9,122 bases of DNA from Clostridia bacterium (GTDB lineage Bacteria; Bacillota; Clostridia; Oscillospirales; CAG-382), in NCBI GenBank assembly GCA_900757905.1, contig CAAEPN010000135.1, positions 1 through 9,122 on the forward strand. The letters are read 5' to 3'. Under the pieces are notes generated by a model. That model was given only the letters and a program-made list of their open reading frames with translations. It was not told the origin of the DNA and ran no database searches. Shown one piece after another: positions 1 to 7,008 of this stretch. Positions within the stretch are counted from its first letter, which is position 1. Each line of letters opens with the position of its first letter. The position numbers and the translations under genes were made by a program.

Positions 1-149
1 GCGCCACGGATTTTTCACCGATAGATTCGCGAGTGTCGAAAAGCAGAGCTTTTTGGCATGAGGCGCGAGCGCACGAATCTGTTTCCGTGTCGTAAAACGT
101 AGTTTTGCGACACGCTCACCGCAGGATTCAAAACGAATCCTGCGGTTTC
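1..149. repeat. Non-coding block of tandem hairpins downstream of the PAP2 gene
   Basis: No credible coding sequence is present. Three successive 12-bp inverted repeats are visible: 33-44 with 48-59 (loop AGA), 87-98 with 99-101 as loop and 102-113, and 118-129 with 135-146 (loop AAAAC). A further 7-bp pair, AGATTCG at 23-29 with CGAATCT at 74-80, encloses the first hairpin. The first two hairpins are both 27 bases long, both begin GTGTCG and both have an A-rich inner arm. They contain G-U pairs if read as plus-strand RNA, which would be A-C mismatches on the other strand. The block may be a dispersed intergenic repeat, a 3' end element or part of a structured RNA. Which of these it is cannot be decided from this window. 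Confidence 0.6.
118..146. repeat. Perfect 12-bp hairpin 3 bases after the PAP2 stop codon
   Basis: ACCGCAGGATTC at 118-129 pairs perfectly with GAATCCTGCGGT at 135-146 around a 5-base loop. It begins 3 bases beyond the stop of the PAP2 phosphatase gene, where a terminator or 3' stabilising stem would be expected. On the minus strand no T-run follows (the next bases are GAGCGTG), so it is not a textbook intrinsic terminator. On the plus strand only a weak T-rich stretch follows. It may act as an mRNA 3' end stem. Confidence 0.6.
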
Positions 150-707
150 TCACATATTTTCCTGCTGCGGCATGATCTTATTCAGCAGTATGCTGCCGTA
201 TTTCCAAACCAAATGCCCGATGACAAGGCCGAGAATCACCGACGCCAGTACATCGGTCGAAAAATGCACGAATAAGTAAAGCCGCGAAAAGGCGATGAGC
301 ACGGCAAGCGGCACGACCGCATAGCCAAATCTTCGGTCGGCGGCCGTTAAGATACTTGCGGCAATGACCGACGAGAGGGTATGTCCGGATGGGAAAGAAT
401 AATCGCGCGGCACGGAAATGAGCAGCCGCACGGAGGGGTCGAGCCAACAGGGACGGGAACGCAAAAACAAATTTTTTAATGCCACGTTCCCGATCAGAAC
501 GCCGATCGCAAGACTTGCCAAAAGCAAGACGCCGGCGCGGCGGTATTTGGGCAAGCAAAGCAAAATTGCCGCAAACACTAACCAAATAAGGCCAAGCTCG
601 CCGAGAAAAGTGATCTTCGGCATAAAATAGTCGAAAACCGCACATCGAAATGTGTGCTGAATCCAATATAAAACCGAAAAATCAAGCTGTGTAAACCAAT
701 TTATCAT
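150..707 (-). CDS. PAP2-family membrane phosphatase (phosphatidic acid / undecaprenyl diphosphate phosphatase type)
   Basis: A 185-residue integral membrane protein with the full PAP2 signature. KxxxxxxRP is at K78-R85-P86, PSGH is at 106-109, and SRxxxxxHxxxD is at S141, R142, H148 and D152. In this family the two histidines and the aspartate carry out phosphoester hydrolysis near the outer membrane face. Hydrophobic segments lie at about 35-52, 58-77, 110-122, 128-146 and 152-167. Family members dephosphorylate phosphatidic acid, phosphatidylglycerol phosphate or undecaprenyl diphosphate (lipid carrier recycling); the substrate cannot be told from sequence. It is the last gene of the minus-strand run, 33 bases after the Sua5-type gene. 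The ribosome binding site is weak (GGTGAAAT before ATG), which fits read-through translation in an operon. All motif residues are intact. Confidence 0.9.
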   Translation of the reverse strand: MINWFTQLDFSVLYWIQHTFRCAVFDYFMPKITFLGELGLIWLVFAAILLCLPKYRRAGVLLLASLAIGVLIGNVALKNLFLRSRPCWLDPSVRLLISVPRDYSFPSGHTLSSVIAASILTAADRRFGYAVVPLAVLIAFSRLYLFVHFSTDVLASVILGLVIGHLVWKYGSILLNKIMPQQENM

Positions 708-740
708 ATTTCACCGATTTTTGCGTTAATACGCGTTTTC

Positions 741-1805
741 TTAAAATTCTTTTACATGAAATCCTGCCGCGCGTAACAGCCGGTTGTACACGGCAAGCGA
801 AATACCGGAGGTATCTTTGGGCAGAAAGGCGTAGACCTTGTCCACATCGAGCGAATCTGTATCGCGAAGCATTGTAAAAATGCGCGCGGCGTAAGCGCCG
901 GTATTGTCGTCGCCGCCGGCGTGAAGCACGGCCTTTGCCTTGATCTGCGGCGCGTCCGCGTCGTAGCAGAGCACGGCGGCCGCTTGTTCCTTTGCGCATT
1001 CGTTGACGTAGGCGATCCCTTTTGCCCGGTCGCCCTTGATAAGCTCCACCGGACGTGCCGGCGCATAGTGCTTGTACATCATGCCGGGTGAAAGCACGGC
1101 TTCGCCGGGCTTTAGGCTTTCGAGCACTGCATGGGACATATGCACCTCTCCCAAAAGCCCGTCCAACTGCTCAAAGGTCACGCCGCCCGGACGTAACAGA
1201 GTCGGGAATTCTTCGCATAGCGTGATAATAGTCGATTCCACGCCATAGGTACAGTCGCCGCCGTCAAGCACCATGTCCGCGCGGCCGTCCATGTCTTGGA
1301 GCACGTGTCTTGCGCAGGTCGGACTGGGTTTGCCGGAAAGATTCGCGGAGGGCGCGGCGATGGGTACGCCGGCAAGACGAATAAGCTCACGTGCGATCTT
1401 CGAGGTCGGCACGCGCACGGCCACGTTCGGAAGACCGGCTGTGATGGTTTTCGGCACGACCGGCTTTGCCGGCAATATTACGGTCAGCGGCGCCGGCATA
1501 AGAGAGGTCAGTTTTTCAAGAAGCGGTTTGATTTTTTCGGGAACGTCGCAATAGAGCGGAATTTCCGACGCGTCGGACAGATGCAAGATCAGCGGATTGT
1601 TTTGCGGCCGGCCTTTGGCGGCATAGATGGCGCGCGCGGCGTTTTCGTCAAGTCCGTTGGCACCGAGCCCGTACACCGTTTCGGTCGGAAACACGACAAG
1701 ACCGCCGCGTCGGATAAGGTCGGCTGCCGTTTGGAGAGCCGCGCGGTCGTCCGGCGTGTCGGCGCTTCGTGAGACCGGACGCACAAGGGTTTTTGAGAGT
1801 AACAT
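741..1805 (-). CDS. sua5: Threonylcarbamoyl-AMP synthase, two-domain Sua5/TsaC type
   Basis: A 354-residue protein that makes threonylcarbamoyl-AMP from threonine, bicarbonate and ATP. This is the first step of N6-threonylcarbamoyladenosine (t6A) formation at A37 of ANN-decoding tRNAs. The YrdC domain spans about 20-210, with FPTETVYGLG at 39-48, the KGRP loop at 64-67 followed by PL at 71-72, SANLSG at 153-158 and STI at 191-193. The linker SPGMMYKHYAPA at 239-250 and the C-terminal domain (about 252-354) mark the longer Sua5 form rather than the short TsaC form. One deviation is MPAPLT at 103-108, where WPGPLT is usual. The start has a good site (GAGG, 8 bases before ATG). The gene follows prfA by 26 bases, a common Firmicute arrangement for translation genes. 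It could also be labelled tsaC or ywlC. Confidence 0.95.
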   Translation of the reverse strand: MLLSKTLVRPVSRSADTPDDRAALQTAADLIRRGGLVVFPTETVYGLGANGLDENAARAIYAAKGRPQNNPLILHLSDASEIPLYCDVPEKIKPLLEKLTSLMPAPLTVILPAKPVVPKTITAGLPNVAVRVPTSKIARELIRLAGVPIAAPSANLSGKPSPTCARHVLQDMDGRADMVLDGGDCTYGVESTIITLCEEFPTLLRPGGVTFEQLDGLLGEVHMSHAVLESLKPGEAVLSPGMMYKHYAPARPVELIKGDRAKGIAYVNECAKEQAAAVLCYDADAPQIKAKAVLHAGGDDNTGAYAARIFTMLRDTDSLDVDKVYAFLPKDTSGISLAVYNRLLRAAGFHVKEF

Positions 1806-1831
1806 ATAAAAAGCCTCGGTTATGCGTGAAA

Positions 1832-2911
1832 TTACAGATTATTCTGCGAATTTTGCAGTTTTTCAGCACGGTCGGCGGTGATGAGCGCGTCGATGACCTC
1901 GTCGAGCCGTCCGTCGAGAATGCTCTCAAGCGAATAGAGCGTTAAACCGATCCGGTGGTCGGTCAGCCGTCCTTGCGGATAGTTATAGGTGCGGATGCGT
2001 TCGCTTCTGTCGCCCGAACCGACTTGGCTGCGGCGTTCCGAAGCAATGGCGCTTTGCTGCTTTTCACGTTCCATGTCAAGAAGCTTTGTTTTGAGCATCT
2101 TCATGGCCTTATCGCGGTTCTTGAACTGGCTGCGCTCGTCCTGGCATTCCACCACGACGCCGGTCGGCTTGTGGGTGATACGGATGGCAGAGTCGGTCTT
2201 GTTGACGTGTTGGCCTCCTGCGCCGCCGCTGCGGTAGGTATCGATCTCAAGGTCTGCCGGGTTGATCTCCACTTCGACGTCCTCAGCCTCGGGCAGTACG
2301 GCCACGGTAACGGCGGACGTATGGATACGGCCTTGCGTTTCGGTTTCGGGAACGCGTTGAACGCGGTGAACGCCGCTTTCAAACTTAAAGCGCGAATATG
2401 CGCCGTCGCCCTCGACCATGAACGAAATTTCCTTGACGCCGCCAAGCTCGGTTTCGTTGCTGTTTAGAATTTCGGTCTTAAAACCCTTGCTTTCGGCGTA
2501 CATGCTGTACATGCGGAACAGACTATGCGCGAACAGTGCGGCTTCTTCGCCGCCTGTTCCGGCGCGGATTTCCACGATGACGTTGCGGTCGTCGTTTTCG
2601 TCGCGCGGCAGAAGCAAAATCTTTAGTTCCTCTGTCAGTGCTTCAATATCGTTTTTGGCGGTTTTGATCTCTTCCTCCGCCATTTCTTTCATTTCCGGGT
2701 CAAGACCGCCTTCGTCGAGAAGCTCCTTTGCTTGGGCAAGGTTGTCCTCGGCCGTGCGGTAGGCGCGGTATTTTTCAATGATCGGCGTGAGATTCTTATG
2801 CTCCTTCATCAGCGATTTGAACTTTTCGGTATCGCTTACCACATCGGGATTCATAAGCTGTTCGCCGATATCCTCATAGTGCTTTTCCGCTTCGCGCAGA
2901 TTTTCAAACAT
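1832..2911 (-). CDS. prfA: Peptide chain release factor 1 (RF1)
   Basis: A 359-residue class I release factor of normal family length. It reads UAA and UAG in the ribosomal A site and triggers hydrolysis of peptidyl-tRNA. The tripeptide anticodon region is PET at 188-190, fitting the RF1 pattern PxT and not the RF2 pattern SPF. The catalytic GGQ is at 232-234 inside SGGAGGQHVNKTDSAIRITH. The N-terminal alpha-helical domain (about 1-105) and the conserved RAGTGGEEAALF stretch (116-127) are present. The start codon directly abuts the stop of the DUF951 gene. Its ribosome binding site (AAGGGGA, about 7 bases upstream) lies inside the end of that gene, so the two are very likely cotranscribed and perhaps translationally coupled. 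The methyltransferase gene prmC, often next door, is not here. Confidence 0.98.
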   Translation of the reverse strand: MFENLREAEKHYEDIGEQLMNPDVVSDTEKFKSLMKEHKNLTPIIEKYRAYRTAEDNLAQAKELLDEGGLDPEMKEMAEEEIKTAKNDIEALTEELKILLLPRDENDDRNVIVEIRAGTGGEEAALFAHSLFRMYSMYAESKGFKTEILNSNETELGGVKEISFMVEGDGAYSRFKFESGVHRVQRVPETETQGRIHTSAVTVAVLPEAEDVEVEINPADLEIDTYRSGGAGGQHVNKTDSAIRITHKPTGVVVECQDERSQFKNRDKAMKMLKTKLLDMEREKQQSAIASERRSQVGSGDRSERIRTYNYPQGRLTDHRIGLTLYSLESILDGRLDEVIDALITADRAEKLQNSQNNL

Positions 2912-3127
2912 TTAGTTTTCCCCTTTCGTTTCTTTCGGGACAATACTTTTAATACTTTTTTCAAGCTTTACACGCGCAAGGAGCATTTCTCTGCCGCAGG
3001 AGAGGCATTTGACCTTGACGTCGCTTCCGACGTATAAAACGAGAAACCGTCCGGCGCTCTTGGAGCAGGCGTGCGGTTTTTTCATGTTTAACGTGTCGCC
3101 GGCGTGAAACACCTTGATCTCCGGCAT
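2912..3127 (-). CDS. DUF951 family small cysteine-containing protein
   Basis: A 71-residue soluble protein matching the DUF951 family of Firmicutes. It has a GD at 10-11, the MKKPHAC block at 15-21, VGSDVKVKCLSCGRE at 33-47 and a basic C-terminal part. H19, C21, C41 and C44 form a plausible metal site (HxC plus CxxC), which suggests a zinc-ribbon-like fold with a small beta barrel. No biochemical role is established for the family as far as I know; the conserved position near translation genes hints at a link to the ribosome or nucleic acids, which is inference. The start has a strong site (GGGGG, 6 bases before ATG). Its stop codon touches the prfA start, with no bases between. The usual proline in the family's KKPHPCG motif is alanine here (A20), and a serine follows C21. 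Confidence 0.85.
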   Translation of the reverse strand: MPEIKVFHAGDTLNMKKPHACSKSAGRFLVLYVGSDVKVKCLSCGREMLLARVKLEKSIKSIVPKETKGEN

Positions 3128-3146
3128 ATAAATCCCCCTTTACTTT

Positions 3147-4592
3147 TTATTCTTCGGCGTTCGGGTCAAATTGCCGTGCCGTCGCCGCTTTGAACGGCAT
3201 AAAGGAAATGACCGCAAAGAACGCGAGCGCAAGCGCGGCAAGCGATAAAAACGGCGCAATGCCGTCTATTTTTTCGAACAGCGCGACTTTGCCGCCTTGT
3301 GCGACGGCTTCGGAAAAACGTGCCGCACTCATGTGCGAACGGGCTGCGAGATGCTTTGCCACCTCTGCGTCGCATGCCAAATGTGCGCGCCAAACCTCAA
3401 ATGCGGCCGTAGCTGCCTTGAAAAACGCGGCGAGCGTGAACAGCACTGAGGAGGAGAGAAATTTCGTATCGTATTCGCCGAGCTGTTCGGCACGGCAATA
3501 GTTTTTGGCGCGCTTTGCCCAGCAAACGAGCAAAAAGGCTGTACCGGCTGTATATAGGAGTCCCAGTGCGAAAGCCGCAACCGGTGCGGCGGCACTTTCG
3601 AAAAAGTGCGCGGCAGCGTTCGTTTCCTTTGCTGTGGCGCTCGACGCGGTAAGAATCTTAAACGCCGTCGGACGTAAAAATGCGTTTACCGCAGTGCTGC
3701 CAAACCCGAGAAAAGCATATAGTGCGCACGGAAGAACCGGCGTTTTTTTGCCGTCGAAGCGCGAAAGCGTCCAAAAAGCAAAGAACACGCATAACACGCC
3801 GAAAAGGTCAATAAGCACGTCAAAGCCGTCAAGCGTGAAATCGGCGGCAAATACGCAAGCCGCCGCCAAAAGGATAAGCGACGAGCCGAATGCACGGCTG
3901 GCATACAACGGACGGTCGTTTTTATGCGCATCGCGGTATAACGTCGTGAGATAGCCGGCAAGGGCGCTGTCTTTTTTTACCCGTGCAAAAAACGAACGGG
4001 TGTAAATGAGATACAGAATGCCGACGATGAGGCTCAATGTGACGCAGAACAGCAGCACATACGGCTTTAAACGGATAATGGGCATACGGTAAGCCGCGCC
4101 GGTCGAAAGGTCGAGATCGTCGTTTTGCTGTAAAAGCTCCAAAATCTCCGGTGCAAAGGCAAAAAACGAGCGGCAGATCACGAAAATATACGACATCACG
4201 CGCACGTTTTTAACATGCGTCGCTGTTGCGCCGTTTCCCGAACGCATAGCGGAATACTCAAAGCCGTCGTACAGCTTGGAGAAAAATTGGATTAAGACGA
4301 TGGCTTCCAACACGCCCGATAAAAAGGTGTACGGCAGGGCATTGTCCGGATAGCGCAAGAGAGAAAAAGCAAAGGCCGTTTTGACGATGTACAGCCAGAT
4401 CATGTAAAAGCTGATGCGCCGGGCGTCGTCAAAATATGACCCGGCGTCGGCAGCTTTTTTCAAACCGAAATAGATGAATAACGCGCCGAGCGCGTCCGGC
4501 AGAATGTCAAACAGGTTGATATTCGGATTGAAGAAAAAGACAAGTCCGGCAAAAACCATGCCGAAGCGGACGGTGTTTTTCTGATCTGTCAT
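3147..4592 (-). CDS. Polytopic membrane protein of unknown function with an apparent internal duplication
   Basis: A 481-residue protein rich in hydrophobic segments: about 10-22, 29-44, 60-79, 90-105, 133-148, 177-198, 236-251, 256-276, 286-305, 335-357, 378-398 and 447-466. I do not recognise a named family, but the N-terminal motif FNPNINLFDILPDALGALFI (21-40) resembles a recurrent motif in uncharacterised clostridial membrane proteins. A weaker copy, LDGFDVLIDLFGVLCVFFAF (254-273), starts the second half. Each half ends with a long segment followed by a basic linker (about 177-207 and 336-364), suggesting duplication of a membrane module. No transporter, enzyme or channel motif was seen. 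The ribosome binding site AGAGGA lies about 6 bases before ATG. The gene is 32 bases after the single-pass protein gene, and the two may work together. Confidence 0.8.
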   Translation of the reverse strand: MTDQKNTVRFGMVFAGLVFFFNPNINLFDILPDALGALFIYFGLKKAADAGSYFDDARRISFYMIWLYIVKTAFAFSLLRYPDNALPYTFLSGVLEAIVLIQFFSKLYDGFEYSAMRSGNGATATHVKNVRVMSYIFVICRSFFAFAPEILELLQQNDDLDLSTGAAYRMPIIRLKPYVLLFCVTLSLIVGILYLIYTRSFFARVKKDSALAGYLTTLYRDAHKNDRPLYASRAFGSSLILLAAACVFAADFTLDGFDVLIDLFGVLCVFFAFWTLSRFDGKKTPVLPCALYAFLGFGSTAVNAFLRPTAFKILTASSATAKETNAAAHFFESAAAPVAAFALGLLYTAGTAFLLVCWAKRAKNYCRAEQLGEYDTKFLSSSVLFTLAAFFKAATAAFEVWRAHLACDAEVAKHLAARSHMSAARFSEAVAQGGKVALFEKIDGIAPFLSLAALALAFFAVISFMPFKAATARQFDPNAEE

Positions 4593-4624
4593 GAAATTCC
4601 TCTTTTCTGATAAAGCATGACGCC

Positions 4625-5401
4625 TTACGACGCGGAAATATCCGTATATTTATACTGTGCCCGAATGAGCGTGACTTCGCTTTCCGACCCGGCGCCGGTG
4701 GTGACAAGCTCGAAAATCAGTGGATTTTCGCCGTCCTCGGGCAGGTCGTAACGCAGCTCGCCGTCGTTCTTCAGAATTTTGTAGCGTACCTCATACACGC
4801 CGAACACGGCCGGTTTGCCGTCATAGGTGTAGTCGGTGTTATTCGGGTCGGTGCGGCCAAGCTCGGTGACGGTGATGTCGTACACACGCTGCATGGGAAA
4901 TAGGCGGTCGGTCGGATGCTTTTCAAAGCCGGTCGGGTCCTCCTTGTATTCTTCGGTAAAAAACGTATGGTATGCGTCGGTATCGCCGTGTGCAAGCGCG
5001 TCAAAATAGCGCATGAAAAAGCGCTGTCCCTCGGTCAGCTCGCTTATGGCGTATTCGTCGAGTACGATCGACGTGCTGCCGCTGTCGCCGGGAATGACAT
5101 ACCGCACTGTGCGGTTTTTCGCCAAATAGTCCTTATCCGTAAAAATATCGGCTTCATAATCCGGCTCATAGAAGTTGATATAGTTTTTCCCGGCAAGCGT
5201 TGGTGTTTTTTCCTCGGCGGTCGGCTTATCCTTTGTGACAGCTTTGTTTACTCCGGCAAGCACTGCGTATAATACTCCGAGAAGCACAAATGCCGCGCAA
5301 ACGGCAAGAACGCCTTTTTTCAAGGCGTTTTTGCGTTTTTTTGCCGCAGATCCCGGCGTGACGCCGGTTCTGCCGACTGCTCTTTTGTCGTTATTTTTCA
5401 T
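4625..5401 (-). CDS. Single-pass membrane-anchored protein, unknown function
   Basis: A 258-residue protein if started at the ATG at 5401. A GTG start at 5410 would add MQK. Its N-terminus is strongly basic (about 1-27), followed by one hydrophobic segment at about 27-47. A spacer rich in lysine, glutamate and threonine follows, and then a mostly acidic region of about 190 residues predicted to lie outside the membrane. The stretch at about 120-150 (GQRFFMRYFDALAHGDTDAY) has the look of the first helix of an NTF2/SnoaL-like alpha-beta cone domain, as in many Firmicute anchored proteins. This is a pattern judgement, not a family match. No catalytic motif is visible. The gene follows the thioesterase stop by 4 to 13 bases depending on the start, and precedes the polytopic membrane protein by 32 bases. 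The site GGTG lies about 6 bases before the ATG. Confidence 0.75.
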   Translation of the reverse strand: MKNNDKRAVGRTGVTPGSAAKKRKNALKKGVLAVCAAFVLLGVLYAVLAGVNKAVTKDKPTAEEKTPTLAGKNYINFYEPDYEADIFTDKDYLAKNRTVRYVIPGDSGSTSIVLDEYAISELTEGQRFFMRYFDALAHGDTDAYHTFFTEEYKEDPTGFEKHPTDRLFPMQRVYDITVTELGRTDPNNTDYTYDGKPAVFGVYEVRYKILKNDGELRYDLPEDGENPLIFELVTTGAGSESEVTLIRAQYKYTDISAS

Positions 5402-5414
5402 CTTTTGCACCGGT

Positions 5415-5804
5415 TTATGCGTTGAAACGGGCAGCGGCCTTTTCCAACATACGGTCGCTGCTTACGATCATGCGCTCATGCTCGGCCGTGCCGATAACAC
5501 CGGCCTTATCGTAGGCCGTGATCTTAAACACAAGCCGTCTGCCGTCGATCTCGACAAGCTCGCTTTCCGCGCCGACCGTCATGCCGAGCGCCGTGGGTGC
5601 GGTATGCTTTAAGTTCATAGACACGCCGACGGTGGTTTGACCGACGTCAAGGCAGCCGGAAAGGCTGTTGACGGCTGCCGCCTCCATAAGGGCGCACAGT
5701 GCGGGCGTGGCGAAGATTTCAAGACTGCCGCTGCCCATTTCCTTTGCGCTCTTGCTGAGACTGACAATGGTTTGTTCTCTGCCGATAAGACCTGTTTTTA
5801 ACAT
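5415..5804 (-). CDS. FlK-like hotdog-fold acyl-CoA thioesterase
   Basis: A 129-residue single hotdog-domain protein of the fluoroacetyl-CoA thioesterase (FlK) type. FlK of Streptomyces cattleya uses T42, E50 and H76. Here T33, E41 and H67 occur in the matching contexts FATPALCALMEAA and NLKHTAP with the same spacings (8 and 26 residues), so the catalytic set is intact. The family hydrolyses small acyl-CoA esters. Members in gut Firmicutes are not expected to act on fluoroacetyl-CoA specifically, and the substrate here is unknown. The protein should be cytoplasmic and dimeric. The start is supported by AGAGGA about 7 bases upstream. The gene lies 34 bases after the aminotransferase and just before the anchored protein, which suggests cotranscription and perhaps a role in handling acyl-CoA products of amino acid breakdown. 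That role is inference. Confidence 0.85.
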   Translation of the reverse strand: MLKTGLIGREQTIVSLSKSAKEMGSGSLEIFATPALCALMEAAAVNSLSGCLDVGQTTVGVSMNLKHTAPTALGMTVGAESELVEIDGRRLVFKITAYDKAGVIGTAEHERMIVSSDRMLEKAAARFNA

Positions 5805-5838
5805 GATTGTTCCTCTTTTCGTTTGCGTAAAACGGTAT

Positions 5839-7008
5839 TTAACGTATATCCTTCAAGAATTTTTCGATTCGTTCAAGCGCCTTGCAGATGTGATCGACCG
5901 AATAGGCATAGGAAATACGCGCAAAACCCTCGCCGCTTGCGCCGAACGCCGTTCCCGGCACAATGGCGCAGTGTTCCGCATACAATAGCTTTTCGCAGAA
6001 TTCCTCCGACGTAAGGCCGTATTTGCCGATGTTCGGAAACACGTAGAAGGCACCCTCCGGCTCGAAGCATTCAAGTCCGATGTCGTGGAGTCCCTGAAGT
6101 AACAGCCGGCGACGCTGGTCGTAGTGGTCGCGCATGTATTCGATATCCGCGTCGCCGTCGCAGGCGGCCTTGATACCGGCGTACTGTGCCATGGTCGGCG
6201 CGCACATAATGCAGTATTGATGGATTTTTAACATCTGCTTGGTAATTTCTTTGGGCGCACAGACATAGCCGAGCCGCCAGCCGGTCATGGCATACGTTTT
6301 GGAAAAGCCGCCCACAAAGATCGTCCGGTCCCACATGGACGGAATCGAAGCAAAGGAGGTGTGCTTGCGCCCATAGGTCAATTCGCCGTATATCTCATCG
6401 GTGAGTACCACGATATCCGTATCGCGCAAAACGTCCGCAATGCGCTGCAATTCCTCGGCGGTCATGATAGCGCCGGTCGGATTGTTGGGGTAGGGAAGCA
6501 CAAGCATTTTGGTTTTGGGCGTGATGTGTTTTTTGAGCAATTCCGGCGTGAGCTTGAATTTGTCCTCGGCACGCGTCGGAAGCGGCACAGCCACGCCTCC
6601 GGTAAGCTCGGTGATCGGCGAATAGCTGACATACGATGGTTCGACCACCAAGACCTCGTCGCCCGGCTCAACGATGGCGCGGATAGCAAGGTCGATGGCT
6701 TCGCTGCCGCCGACCGTGACGATCATTTCGTCTTTCGGGTTGTATTTCACGCTGAAGCGGCGTTCGAGATACGCGGCAATGGCTTCACGGAACTGCATAA
6801 GTCCGGAATTGGAGGTATAATAGGTCTTGCCTTTTTCAAGGGAATCGATGGCGGCGTCGCGGATATGCCATGGCGTGACAAAATCCGGCTGACCGACCGT
6901 AAGGGAGACAACGTCGTCCATTTCGTCGAGGATATCGAAAAATTTTCGGATTCCCGACGGCTTGAGAGCGACTGCCTTTTTGGAAAGGACTTTGGAATAA
7001 TCGATCAT
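5839..7008 (-). CDS. PLP-dependent class I aminotransferase
   Basis: A 389-residue fold-type I aminotransferase of the AspC/PatA-like subgroup, which moves the amino group from an amino acid to a 2-oxo acid in the cytoplasm. The Schiff-base lysine is K237 in GGFSKTYAMTGWRLGY. Also present are GGSEA at 100-104 (phosphate and ring contact region), PYPNNPTG at 172-179 with N176, TDEIYGEL at 203-210 with D204, and R364 in GFARISYA, which binds the substrate carboxylate. The length is normal and no key residue is missing. The exact substrate (aspartate, aromatic, alanine or branched-chain) cannot be read from sequence. The ATG overlaps the stop of the Lrp/AsnC regulator as TGATG, so translation is likely coupled. 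This regulator-aminotransferase pair is familiar in Clostridia and implies local control by an amino acid. Confidence 0.95.
   Translation of the reverse strand: MIDYSKVLSKKAVALKPSGIRKFFDILDEMDDVVSLTVGQPDFVTPWHIRDAAIDSLEKGKTYYTSNSGLMQFREAIAAYLERRFSVKYNPKDEMIVTVGGSEAIDLAIRAIVEPGDEVLVVEPSYVSYSPITELTGGVAVPLPTRAEDKFKLTPELLKKHITPKTKMLVLPYPNNPTGAIMTAEELQRIADVLRDTDIVVLTDEIYGELTYGRKHTSFASIPSMWDRTIFVGGFSKTYAMTGWRLGYVCAPKEITKQMLKIHQYCIMCAPTMAQYAGIKAACDGDADIEYMRDHYDQRRRLLLQGLHDIGLECFEPEGAFYVFPNIGKYGLTSEEFCEKLLYAEHCAIVPGTAFGASGEGFARISYAYSVDHICKALERIEKFLKDIR

Noticed and set aside
118..146. Classical rho-independent terminator for the minus-strand operon
   Set aside because: The stem is strong, but no T-run follows on the minus strand, so it was listed as a hairpin only.
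724..735. Small palindrome GCGTTAATACGC upstream of the PAP2 gene as an operator
   Set aside because: It is a 4-bp stem with a 4-base loop, which is easily expected by chance, and no promoter was seen around it.
1955..2467. A 170-codon plus-strand open frame opposite prfA
   Set aside because: It is antisense to the conserved GGQ and PxT domains of RF1, and its translation has no domain features.
3505..3954. A 149-codon plus-strand open frame opposite the polytopic membrane protein
   Set aside because: Its translation is low-complexity, rich in alanine, lysine and serine, as expected from the reverse of a hydrophobic coding sequence, and no promoter or ribosome binding site was seen.
5805..5838. 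Possible terminator hairpin (CGTTT/AAACG) between the aminotransferase and the thioesterase
   Set aside because: The stem is only 5 bp and A-T rich, and no T-run follows on the transcribed strand.
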